Source of the DNA: Solirubrobacter deserti
GTDB lineage: Bacteria; Actinomycetota; Thermoleophilia; Solirubrobacterales; Solirubrobacteraceae
Reading direction: 5' to 3'
Assembly: GCF_003344625.1 (NCBI RefSeq)
Contig: NZ_QPKJ02000001.1
Coordinates: 558,001 to 622,000, forward strand
DNA: 64,000 nucleotides
In this document: positions 36,273 to 46,100 of the stretch, one piece after another
How positions within the stretch are numbered: the first letter of the stretch is position 1
Layout of the letters: each line of letters starts with the position of its first letter
Translations under genes and position numbers: made by a program
Notes under the pieces: model-generated
The model's database searches: none
Seen by the model: the letters and a program-made list of their open reading frames with translations, nothing else
Told to the model about the DNA's origin: nothing

Positions 36273-36659
36273 ATGACCATGACCCGCGTTCCTTCTCCCT
36301 CGCCGTACGCCCCGACGATCGGCTTCAGCGCGGCCGTCCGTGCCGGCGACTGGGTCTTCGTGAGCGGCATGACCGCGGTGTCCGGCGACGGCGAGGTCGT
36401 CGGCGCCGACGATCCCGCCGAGCAGACCCGCGAGGTCGTGCGCAAGCTCGCCGCCGCGCTCGAGGCCGCGGGCGCCGGTCTGGGCGACGTCGTGCGCACG
36501 CGGATCTACCTCGTCCACCCGAGCGACTGGGAGGCGGTCGGGACCGTCCACGGGGAGGCGTTCGGTGAGGCCTCGCCGGCCGCGTCGATGCTCGTCACCG
36601 GTCTGCTCGATCCGCGGATGCGGGTGGAGATCGAAGCGGTCGCGTACGCGCCCGCCTGA
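36273..36659 (+). CDS. RidA family protein
   Basis: The 128-residue RidA/YjgF-fold protein has GFSAAVRAGDWVFVSGMTAV, PAEQTREVVRKLAAALEAAGAGLGDVVRTRIYL and the C-terminal LLDPRMRVEIEAVAY, which carries the Arg that binds the substrate carboxylate in deaminating members. RidA hydrolyses reactive enamines and imines; paralogues serve in catabolic pathways. It is divergent from an IclR regulator and followed after one base by the convergent flavoprotein gene. Confidence 0.9.
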   Translation: MTMTRVPSPSPYAPTIGFSAAVRAGDWVFVSGMTAVSGDGEVVGADDPAEQTREVVRKLAAALEAAGAGLGDVVRTRIYLVHPSDWEAVGTVHGEAFGEASPAASMLVTGLLDPRMRVEIEAVAYAPA

Positions 36660-36660
36660 G

Positions 36661-37848
36661 CTAGACGACCTGCGCGGCCGCGTGGCCCGACGCCCACGCC
36701 CACTGGAAGTTGAACCCGCCGAGGTGGCCCTGGACGTCCAGCACCTCGCCGATGAAGTACAGCCCCGGGCTCTTGAGCGACTCCATCGTCTTGGAGGACA
36801 CCTCGCGCGTGTCGACGCCGCCCAACGTCACCTCGGCGGTGCGGTAGCCCTCGGTGCCGGCCGGGACGAGCTGCCAGCCGCCGAGCCGGTCGGCGATCTC
36901 GCGCAGCTGCGCCGGCGTGTACTGCTTCATGGGCTTGGACGCGAACCAGTGCTCGGCCAGCAGCGCCGCCAGCTTCTTGGTGAAGACCTCCGACAGCACC
37001 GTCTTGAGGTCGCTGTTCGGGCGCGCGGCCTGCTCGGCCTGCAGCCACTCCAGCGCGTCGCGGTCGGGCAGCAGGTTGATCTCGACGACGTCGCCCGGGC
37101 GCCAGAACGAGGAGATCTGGAGGATGGCCGGGCCGCTCAGGCCGCGGTGGGTGAACAGGAGGTTCTCGCGGAAGCTCTCGCCGTTGCAGCGCGCCACGCA
37201 GTCCGCGGACGTGCCCGACAGCTCGGTGCACAGCTCCTTCAAGCGCCCGGACAGCGTGAACGGCACCAGCCCGGCGCGCGTGGGGAGCACGTTGTGCCCG
37301 AACTGGCGCGCGACCTCGTAGCCGAAACCGGTGGCGCCGAGCGTCGGGATCGACAGCCCGCCGGTGGCGATCACCAGTGACGACGCCGCGACCGGCCCCA
37401 GGTCGGTGGCCAGCTCGTAGCCGGCCGCGGCCTTCTCGATCCGGTGCACCGACGTGTCCAGGTGCAGTTCGACGCCCGCCTGCTCGCACTCGGCCAGCAG
37501 CAGCCGCTGGATGTCCTTGGACTTGTTGTCGCAGAACAGCTGACCGAGCTTCTTCTCGTGGTACGGCACTTCGTGCTTGCTCACGAGCGCGATGAAGTCC
37601 CACGGCGTGTAGCGAGCCAGCGCCGACTTGCAGAAGTGCGGGTTCGTCGACGTGAAGTTCGCCGGCTCCGCGTACATGTTCGTGAAGTTGCAGCGCCCGC
37701 CGCCGGACATGAGGATCTTCTTGCCGGCCTTGTTGGCGTGGTCGACGAGCAGCACCCGACGACCGCGCTCGGCGGCGGTGACGGCGCACAGCATTCCGGC
37801 GGCACCTGCGCCGATGATCACAACGTCGGGGGCGAACAACGCGTTCAC
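36661..37848 (-). CDS. BaiN/HI0933-family FAD-dependent oxidoreductase
   Basis: The 395-residue flavoprotein has the dinucleotide-binding VVIIGAGAAGMLCAVTAAERG. NKAGKKILMSGGGRCNFTN is the hallmark of the HI0933/BaiN (YhiN) family. IATGGLSIPTLGATGFGYEVA, LFTHRGLSGPAILQISSFW, and a C-terminal FAD site GLYFIGEVLDVQGHLGGFNFQWAWASG complete it. The family reduces or oxidises steroid-like or unknown substrates; the substrate here is unknown. GTG 37848 is the start because it fits the usual N-terminus just before the Rossmann strand. Confidence 0.92.
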   Translation of the reverse strand: MNALFAPDVVIIGAGAAGMLCAVTAAERGRRVLLVDHANKAGKKILMSGGGRCNFTNMYAEPANFTSTNPHFCKSALARYTPWDFIALVSKHEVPYHEKKLGQLFCDNKSKDIQRLLLAECEQAGVELHLDTSVHRIEKAAAGYELATDLGPVAASSLVIATGGLSIPTLGATGFGYEVARQFGHNVLPTRAGLVPFTLSGRLKELCTELSGTSADCVARCNGESFRENLLFTHRGLSGPAILQISSFWRPGDVVEINLLPDRDALEWLQAEQAARPNSDLKTVLSEVFTKKLAALLAEHWFASKPMKQYTPAQLREIADRLGGWQLVPAGTEGYRTAEVTLGGVDTREVSSKTMESLKSPGLYFIGEVLDVQGHLGGFNFQWAWASGHAAAQVV

Positions 37849-37865
37849 CCTAGAAGCGCCGGTGT

Positions 37866-39569
37866 TCAGCGGGCCGGCGCGAAGCGCCCGCGCTCGACGG
37901 CGGCGTCGAGCATCTGCAGCGTGCGGCGGTCCGACTCGATCGCGTCGCGGACCACACCGCGCAGCCGTTGCAGCTGTTGCACGGCGGTCCGGTGCGCAGC
38001 GGCGTAGGTCGCGAGGTTGGTGTTCATCGCGTCGATCTCCTCGACGGAGAAGCCGTTGTGGAACAGCCAGGCGACGGCCGGGCCGGACTCGAGAGTGCCG
38101 CGCAGCCGCTCCGCTGCGGCGGCTCGCTCCTCGAGCTGTGACTGCAGCGTCAGCGCATGCGCGACGTGTCCTTCGACGCGCATCAGTCGCAGCTCGTCGT
38201 CCATGTACTCCAGCTGGAGGTGGCGCATCATGGCGACGCGGTCCGCCCGCTCGGGGCGGGCGTCGATCGCGGCGGCCTGCTGGAGCATCTGGCCGCCTGC
38301 CGCGACGCGAGCCGTCTGCAACTCGGTCGCGTACTGCCCGATGTTGGTGTTCGCGAGCGTCAACGGCGACAGGTCGGCCGGGCGCTGCCATTGCTCGAAG
38401 AACGCTCGACCGCTGCCCTGGGCGGCGCGGGCGGTGTGCCGCATCCCGGCGAGCATCGCGTCGTGCACCCACCCCGTCAGCAGGTTCTGTGCCAGCCCCG
38501 CCGCGAGGCCGACCGCCACGGAGGTCACCGACGCGGGCGGCCGGCCCGCCGGCTCGGTGGCCGGCGGCACCGGGGCCGGTGCCCGCCTGCCGGCGGGCTC
38601 GGCAGCCGCGGGCGCGGACGCCGTGCGCGGCGCTCCCATGACGCGCCGGGCCGGTTCGACGTCCGGCGCCTGTGGTCGAGCCGCGGACGGACGTCGCCCT
38701 CCGTCATCGCCGCCGGTACCTTGCGCCGCCGCGCCTCCGCTCGGAGGCGGCGGAGGCGGTGAACCACCGACGGGCGGAGGCGTCGTCGGCGGCGGCGCGC
38801 CGCCCGAACCGGTGGGAGGGGTCGGCGGGCGCGTCACCCCACCCGCGGCGTCGATCGTGATCGGCGGCAGGTTCAGCAGCCGCCGCCCCTGCGCGTAGTC
38901 CCAGGTCGAGTTGACCAGCGGCACGGAAGTGCACTCGGGCGCCAGGCGAAGTCCTCGGATCGTCGCGGTGACGCTGCCGGCGTTGCGCCGGTACGCGCGA
39001 TCGAGGCTCCACAACTCCGCGTTCGACGCGCGCGCCTGCGTGGCCACCAGCAGGTCGTCGTCAGAGAGCGCGTTGGACCTGAGGTTCGCCGCGTAGTCGC
39101 GGACCCGGTCCGCCATCGTGGAGCTCGATCCGGCCGGGGCGACCGTCAGCTGCAGGTCCGCCAGCATCGCGCGGTAGGCGGCACGCATCTGCGGGTCCTC
39201 GATGTCGTCCGTGATCTCTCGCATCGCCTGATGGGTGACGTACAGCCGGTGCCCGGCCTGCTGGAGCCCGCGCAGCGTGCTCGCCGCCGCTGCGTTGCCC
39301 CGATTGATCTGGTCGAGCACGTTGCCGTCGAGCATGATCGTCCGCGTCTGCGGCGGGGCGACCGTCCCCGTGCCGCCGCCTCCTCCGCCACCGCCGCCCT
39401 CGCCACGCCCGTTGCGCGCCAGAACACGGCCGAACGCTTGGTTGCCGATCGTCGCGGCGAGCGACCGCGCCCGCTCGGGCGTACCGGCCAGCGCCAGCTC
39501 CAATGGTGGCGCCCCGACGCGCTCGGGCACTGAGGCCGGCGTTTCCTGCAGCGCGCGCTCGTGTGCCAC
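37866..39569 (-). CDS. Putative eCIS-type effector with PIN nuclease domain
   Basis: The 567-residue protein has no signal peptide. Residues 33-52 (RARSLAATIGNQAFGRVLAR) match the GNxAxxRxLxR leader seen in eCIS cargo and DUF4157-type proteins. A Gly run follows, then a PIN-like domain: TIMLDGNVLDQINRG (first Asp about residue 81), VTHQAMREITDDIED (Glu), NALSDDDLLVATQARASNAELWSLDRAY (two Asp). PIN domains are metal-dependent RNases. A long Pro/Gly/Ala linker (about residues 245-365) leads to a helical C-terminal domain (about 370-567) of unknown role. I infer a contact- or injection-delivered RNase. No immunity gene or injection machinery is seen next to it. Confidence 0.65.
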   Translation of the reverse strand: MAHERALQETPASVPERVGAPPLELALAGTPERARSLAATIGNQAFGRVLARNGRGEGGGGGGGGGTGTVAPPQTRTIMLDGNVLDQINRGNAAAASTLRGLQQAGHRLYVTHQAMREITDDIEDPQMRAAYRAMLADLQLTVAPAGSSSTMADRVRDYAANLRSNALSDDDLLVATQARASNAELWSLDRAYRRNAGSVTATIRGLRLAPECTSVPLVNSTWDYAQGRRLLNLPPITIDAAGGVTRPPTPPTGSGGAPPPTTPPPVGGSPPPPPPSGGAAAQGTGGDDGGRRPSAARPQAPDVEPARRVMGAPRTASAPAAAEPAGRRAPAPVPPATEPAGRPPASVTSVAVGLAAGLAQNLLTGWVHDAMLAGMRHTARAAQGSGRAFFEQWQRPADLSPLTLANTNIGQYATELQTARVAAGGQMLQQAAAIDARPERADRVAMMRHLQLEYMDDELRLMRVEGHVAHALTLQSQLEERAAAAERLRGTLESGPAVAWLFHNGFSVEEIDAMNTNLATYAAAHRTAVQQLQRLRGVVRDAIESDRRTLQMLDAAVERGRFAPAR

Positions 39570-39735
39570 GGAGAGACGCTAAGCCGATCCTGCGGACAGG
39601 TCAACCGGCCGATTGCGCCTGCCTATAAGCCTGGAAACTGGGTTCCGGACCGCCAGATTCTGGCCCCGGTCACACGCGACGGTCCTGAGGGATCTATGGT
39701 CCGTGAAACGGTGCCGGCCGGGGCGCGGGAAAGGG

Positions 39736-39748
39736 AGAGCGGGTACGA
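39736..39748 (+). repeat. Direct repeat, copy 1
   Basis: AGAGCGGGTACGA recurs exactly at 40104-40116, just before the Rhs start codon. Here it is not followed by a start codon. Confidence 0.5.
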
Positions 39749-40103
39749 ATCGTCCAACCTTTGCCCGGCACACCCGGCCGGCGGACGAGTGCGGCGCCGA
39801 TCTGCCGTGACGCGTTGAGTAGGCGCGTCACAGCGCGTCGCAGCTCGACGTTGACAACTTAGCCACTCGGTGCCCGTCGACGGCACTTTTTCGCGCGCGC
39901 CGGTCCGGACCGCACCGACCGTGCCTCGGTCTCGGTGTCCGCGCGCGTACCCGCGCCCGGGCACTTGAAACTCAACTTCCGGGCCATGTCCCTGCGCGGA
40001 CATTCTTTCAATGAGGCGTCCGTGAGCGGTTGACAGAACCTGGATCGGCGTGTTGGGTTCTGACCGAGTCGCTGCGGGGGAGCCTGCGGCGGACCCCAAT
40101 AAG

Positions 40104-40116
40104 AGAGCGGGTACGA
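40104..40116 (+). repeat. Direct repeat, copy 2 (contains the Rhs ribosome-binding region)
   Basis: The second exact copy of AGAGCGGGTACGA ends one base before the ATG at 40118. It supplies the purine-rich stretch that may bind the ribosome. Confidence 0.5.
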
Positions 40117-40117
40117 G

Positions 40118-43100
40118 ATGTTCGCCTCTACGGCGCGTCGGGTCGTTCGCTGGTGGCTGTCCCGGTTCGGTGGTGAGGACGCCAGGCCGACTCGATTCGT
40201 CGTGGTGGCGCTCGCCACGCTCGCGGGGCTGGCTGCAATCGCGACGGCTGGAGCTCCGGTCCGCGCTCAGCGCGCGTCCGAGACGGCGACACCTTCGAGC
40301 ACCGCGCCGGCCGGGACACCCACCGGCACAGCGCCGGCCGCGACGCCGACGGGCACCGCGCCAGGGGTTACACCCACCGCCTCGCCAACTGCGACGCCGA
40401 CACGCTCGGCGGCAACGCCGACACCGGCGCCGGCAGCACCAATCAGGCGGCCGAAGCATTCAAGCGAGCCGAACGCGGTCGCGAACCGGGCAGCGTCGAA
40501 GACCGCGTTCCGGACGCTCAGCGCCGACGCTGCCGGGCGCTTGGCCTTGGACCGGTTCCCCGGCATGGTCGGGCCTCGCCGGTCCGTGTTGGAGCGCGTC
40601 GGCTCACCGGCTGAGAGCTCGCGGCTGCAACGTCCCAACGCCGCGCTGCTGACGGACAAGCAGGGTGAGACGTCGGCGCTCGTCTCGTCGGCGCCGGTGC
40701 AGTCGGCGGTGGGCTCGGGTCGGCTCGCCCCCGTCGACCTGGGCTGGCGCGCGTCCGCGTCCGGCTTCTCGCTCAAGAATCCGCCGCGCGAGGTGGCCGT
40801 CGGCGCCTCGGCGCCCGACGGTGCTCGCTTCAAGGACGGCGGCATCGGGTTCGCACCCGTGGGAGCGCCGCGAGCTCCGGGCGAGATCGTGGGCGGCAGC
40901 GTCTTCTACGCCAACGTCGCGAGCGACGTCGACTACCTGGTCGCCCCGCGCACCAGCGGCCTCGAGGCCATGTTCGTGTTGCGTTCGCAGGACAGCCCGG
41001 AGCGCGTCGCGCTCGAGTACCGGCTGGAGCCGGGCCTGACCGTCCGCGCGCCGCTGGCGCCGGGTCGATCGGCCGAGATCGTGCGCGGTGAGACGGTGAT
41101 CGGCGCCACGACGCCGGTGCGGGCCGTCGACGCCGAGGACGTCCCGGTCACGACGCGGGAGTCGGTCGTCGACGGCAAGCTGGTGATCGAGATCGCTCAC
41201 CGCGGCGCGGGTCTGCACTACCCGATCCTCATCGACCCGACGGTCTACTACATCGAGAACGCGGTGGGCTTCTTCCAGCCGGATCTGAGCGCGCCGGTCC
41301 AGGGTTCCAACGGCTACCTCCAGTACTACCTGAACAACCAGTCCGGCACGGCTCCCGGCGACTGGGGCGAGTTCCGCTATGAGCCGCCGGGATCGGCGTA
41401 CGTCGTGGCCGCCGGCGGCGAGCTCTATCGCTATGGCGCGGGCTACAGCGAGAGCGTCCTCGGACTCCGGGACTCCGGTGGTTCATGGGTACCCGGCAGC
41501 CCGGTCGCGGCGCCGGACGGCGCGGTCACCGTGTGTGTGATCTACAGCTGCGAGGAGCCGGAGTCCTACGACAGCCCGACGAACGATCTCTCCTACTTCT
41601 CGGGCACGCAAGCGGTGTTCCGGATGGACGTGTTCGCACCGACGTCATGGGAGGACCACATCGTGTTCGCGCCGTGGCTGCAGGTGGATGACCCGGACGT
41701 CCCGACGCTGTCCGCGGTCACCGGCGCATCCGGCGGCTGGGTGGGGACCGCCTCGCGCACCGTGTCGGCGACGGCGTCGGACGGCGGGCTCGGCGCCATC
41801 GCCTTCGAGCTCGTCCGCAACGGGACGGTGCTGGCGACGACGGACCGCACGGACTGCACGCCCGGCTCTCCTGCCACCGGTGGTTGGTACCCGTCCTGCT
41901 CGAGCAATTGGGCGGCTTCGCTCTCCTACAGCGCCAGCTTGTTGCCGGACGGCGCCTCCACGCTCGGCGTGCGCGCTCGCGACGCCGCCGGCCACGTCTC
42001 GGCGCTGCAGACGTGGAACGTCCAGGTGGATCGCAATGCGCCGACGGTGTCTTTCAGCGGGTCGTTCGCGAACCCGGTGGGTTCTGGCAGCGACATCGGC
42101 ATCACGGGCACTGACAGCTCGGGCGGCTCAGGCATCGCCAAGGTGCACGTGAGCGTTGACGGCGTCGCGAAGCCGTCGATCGACTTTTCCTGCTCGGGCG
42201 GCTGCTGGAACTCCCGGACTGGCTACCACTCGTTGGATCCCGCCTCGTATTCCGAGGGGCTGCACACGATCACGGTGCGGGCGGAGGACGCTGCGGGGAA
42301 CCTGTCGACCGCGCTGACGCGCAACATCTACGTGGTCCATCCGGACGGGCTCAACCGCGGCCGGTTCGGGCTCGAGAACTTCTTCGCCTACGAGAGCACG
42401 CCGACGGGCGCGGGCACCGCGGCGCACGTGAACGCCGCCAACGGCAATCTCGTCTGGCATTCGACCCCGGTCGTCAACCCCGGTCGCGGGTTGTCGAGCG
42501 TGGTCAACCTGACCTACAACTCGCAGGATCGCGGCGCCTACGTCGGCTCGCTGATCCGTGAGGGCGGCACGAAGGTCGTCGGCTATTCGATCACCTCCGC
42601 CGGCTATCTCAGCGGCACGGTGTACGGCGAGGCCGGACACGGCTTCTCGCTGGGCATCTCCGGCCTCACGCGCCTCAACGAGCCGCTGCGTCGTCTCGCC
42701 GGCGCGAGCGCCGATGATCCGTCCACGCTCGGCCTCACCGACGTCGACGGCACCTATCACGAGTTCTGGCGTGTTCCGAACACCAACCGGTTCTCGGCGC
42801 CGGCCGGGGTGGAGCTGGCGTTCCGGATCTACTCGACCACCGACCCGGCGCGCAAGTTCGCCGCGACGCGCCCTGACGGCGTGACGTTCTTCTTCGACAC
42901 CGAGGGCTACCAGACCTACATCACGGATCGCAACAACAACACGATCCGCTTCGACTACGAGCGCTACTCGAAGGTCACCGGCAACGTCTCGGACTGCAAC
43001 GGCTCGCCCTCCGCGAACCTGCTGTGCACCAAGCGCGTGATCCGGGTGGTCGACCCCTACGGCGTCCAGCACGGTGGGGCCGAGACCGCCAAGCGATCGC

Positions 43101-46100
43101 TGACCATCAGCTACCGACCCGGGCCGACACTGCCCACCGGCAGCCACACCCTCGACATCCACGACGTCCAAGCGCTCGCCGGCCCGGTCGGAGGTCGCGC
43201 CGGCCGCATCTCGCGAATCGTCGACCACGCCGGCCGCGTCACCGACTTCGGCTACGACGCCGACGGCTACCTGACGACCCTCAAGCAAGGCGAGGTCGTC
43301 TCGCCCAACGGCACGCCCAGCACCGCGCACGTGCGCACCACCACGTTGACCTACGCGGGCTCGGGCCCCAACCGTCAGCTCGCCAGCGTGATCGACCCCC
43401 GCGGCAACGACACCACGCTCGCCTACGAGACCCCGGCGGCGCCCGGCGCGGCCGGCGTGAAGAGCGTCGGCATGCGCTCCACCTCGATCACCAACCGTCG
43501 CGACCACGCCACCGCGTTCTCCTACGACGACCCCAACCGCTGCTTCACCGCCACCGCCCCGGTCAACCGCGACACCAAGTACTGCACCGACACCGTCGGT
43601 CGCGCCGTGACCATCACGGACGAGCTCGGCACCGTGACCGAGATGGGCTGGAGCACGGACAACTACATGACGCGCTACGAGGTCGCGGCCAACCGGCCCG
43701 AGGCGGCTGAGACGGAGATCACCTACACCCGTCTCGGAGACCCGGTCACGATCACCGACCCGCTCGACCGCGTGACCACGCTCAGCTACCGCTTCGGCAC
43801 CGAGAGCGGCCCGACCAACGGCGGCCTCGACGACGGCACGCAGTACGTCACCGACCTCACGTCGCTGCGCCGGCCGGCGCGCGGCAACACGTTCCTGTTC
43901 CCGGCGCCGACGGTGACGTTCGGCCTGGACAACGCGGGCAACGTGACCAGTCGCACCTACGCGGGGTTGGCGCCGGCGCAGACCGAGTACGGCAGCTACG
44001 GCCTCATCAACTGGGAGGAGGACGAGCACGACAACCGCACGAGCTACTCGAGCTACGACGCCAACGGCATGCCGACGGTCGTGGTCGATCCGCGCCAGAA
44101 CGCGGGCGAAGCCGGCTACGACGGTACGTGGCGTTACAACTACGACCCGGTCGGCAATCTGCTGGCGGTCACCGACCCGCGCGGCGGGACGTCCGCAACG
44201 CCGGGCCAGCCGTACACCACGTCGTTCGTCTATGACGCGTTCGACCGCGTGCGCGAGTCGTGGACGCCGAAGTGCACGGACCCGAGCAACGACCCGGACG
44301 AGGGCTGCCCGACCAAGACGTGGAGCCATCGTCTGACCGAGTACGACGCGAACGGCAACCCGACGCGCTCGACCGACGCCGAGGGCGCACACACCGACCG
44401 CGAGTTCACGGCGATGGACGCCGTGTCGTTCGAGCTCGCCCCCGCCGTGAACCATCACGGCGAGCAGGACCCGGCTCGTGAGAAGACGTCCTACGACTAC
44501 GACGCGCGCGAGAACGTGACGCTCGTCACCTCGCCGGAGGGCAGTCAGTCCGCGAGCGTGGCCGGGGATCACGCGACGGCGTACGAGTACGACGCGATCG
44601 ACCGGCTCGTCGTCGAGCAGCGCCAGAGCCGCGGCGACGCGGTCAAGAACCTGATCACCTCCTACGCCTACGACTGGCGCGACAACGTCGTGGGAGTCGC
44701 CGACCCGCTGGCCAACAAGGTCGGCGACGCGAAGACGAACGCCGCGTCGGCCAGCGCCCAGCGTTGGCTCTACCGCTACGACCTGGCCGACAACCGCGTC
44801 GACCAGATCGAGAACCCCGACGCCAGCGGCGGGGTCCCCGCGCTGCGCACGTTCCGGACCTTCGACGCCAACAACAACCTCGCCAGTGTGATCTCGCCGC
44901 GCGGCATGACCCTGACCGGCCCGAACGGCACCGCCGCCGAGTTCACGACGACGTTCCAGTACGACGTGCACGACGACGTCACGCTGATAACGCGCGGGGG
45001 TCAGCGCACCACGGCGTACGCGCGACGCGACGACGGCAGGATCACGGCGATCACGTCCCCGCGCGGCGTCGCCAGCACGACGGTCGCAGGCGACTTCCAG
45101 ACCGCGTACACGTACGACCGCAACGGCGACGTGGCCACGGTCACGCTCCCGCGTGCTCCGGGCCAGGTCCCGTCGCGCGCCGCCAAGGTCAAGTACGGCC
45201 GCAACGCGGTGGGCGACCCGATCGACATCAAGGACCCGCGCGGCAACGACGAGGCCAACGGCACGCCCGCGCCGCCGGCGCACTACTTCTCCAACCGCTT
45301 CTACGACACCGGCGAGCTGCGCTGGACGGACCGCCCGAGCTGGTGGACGGTCGAGCCCGGCGGGCAGCCCGAGGTCCGCGAACGCACCCCGGACGAGTGG
45401 CTCTTGTTCGATGGCAGCCGGCCGCAGCTCCCTCAGGGCCCCGGTGACTTCGGCAAGGTCACGGGCATGCCGCTGCCGGACCTGCTGCCGATGGCCGGCG
45501 GGACGGAGCTCCGGTACGACGGCGAGATGCGTCTCGAGAGCGTCGTCGACGTGGCCGGCAAGGTCATCGATCTGCGGCGCGACGACCTGGGCCGGATCAA
45601 GGGCATCGAGTACCCCTACAAGGCCGACGACTCCTCGACGACGTCGGTCGACGAGGAGGTCCGCATCCCCGCGGAGTTCGGCTTCGATCGCAACGGCAAC
45701 CTGGTCATGTCCGAGGACGGCGAGGGCGAGCAGACGGTCACCGAGTTCGACCAGTTCGATCGCTGGGTCAAGCGCACGTCGCCTGGCGCCCTGACCGACG
45801 GCGGCGACCCGGACGACGATCCGCTGCCGACCGGCGGCTTCCTGGAGGAGGTCACCGAGGCCACCTGGGACGAGAACGGCAACCAGACCGTCTTCGAGAA
45901 CGCGCGCAACAACGCGACGACCAGCACCTACGACGCGGTCGACCGTCTGCGGAGCGTCAAGGACCCGCTCGATCACGTCACGACCTACGACTACGACGCC
46001 AACGGCAACCAGACGTGTGAGCGCATGCCGCGAGGGAACACGTCCACGTCGACGACGTGCGCCGCCGGCGACTTCACCACGATCCGCGACTACACCCGCT

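Larger units (their letters stand above)
39570..40117. other. Long intergenic region before the Rhs gene
   Basis: No supported gene is visible in these 548 bases. The region has a higher AT content than its neighbours. It contains two TTGACA hexamers (39851-39856 and 40030-40035) that could be -35 elements. It also contains an AGAACC...GGTTCT inverted repeat (40035-40061) and a 13-base direct repeat described separately. It probably holds the promoter and leader of the Rhs gene. Confidence 0.6.
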
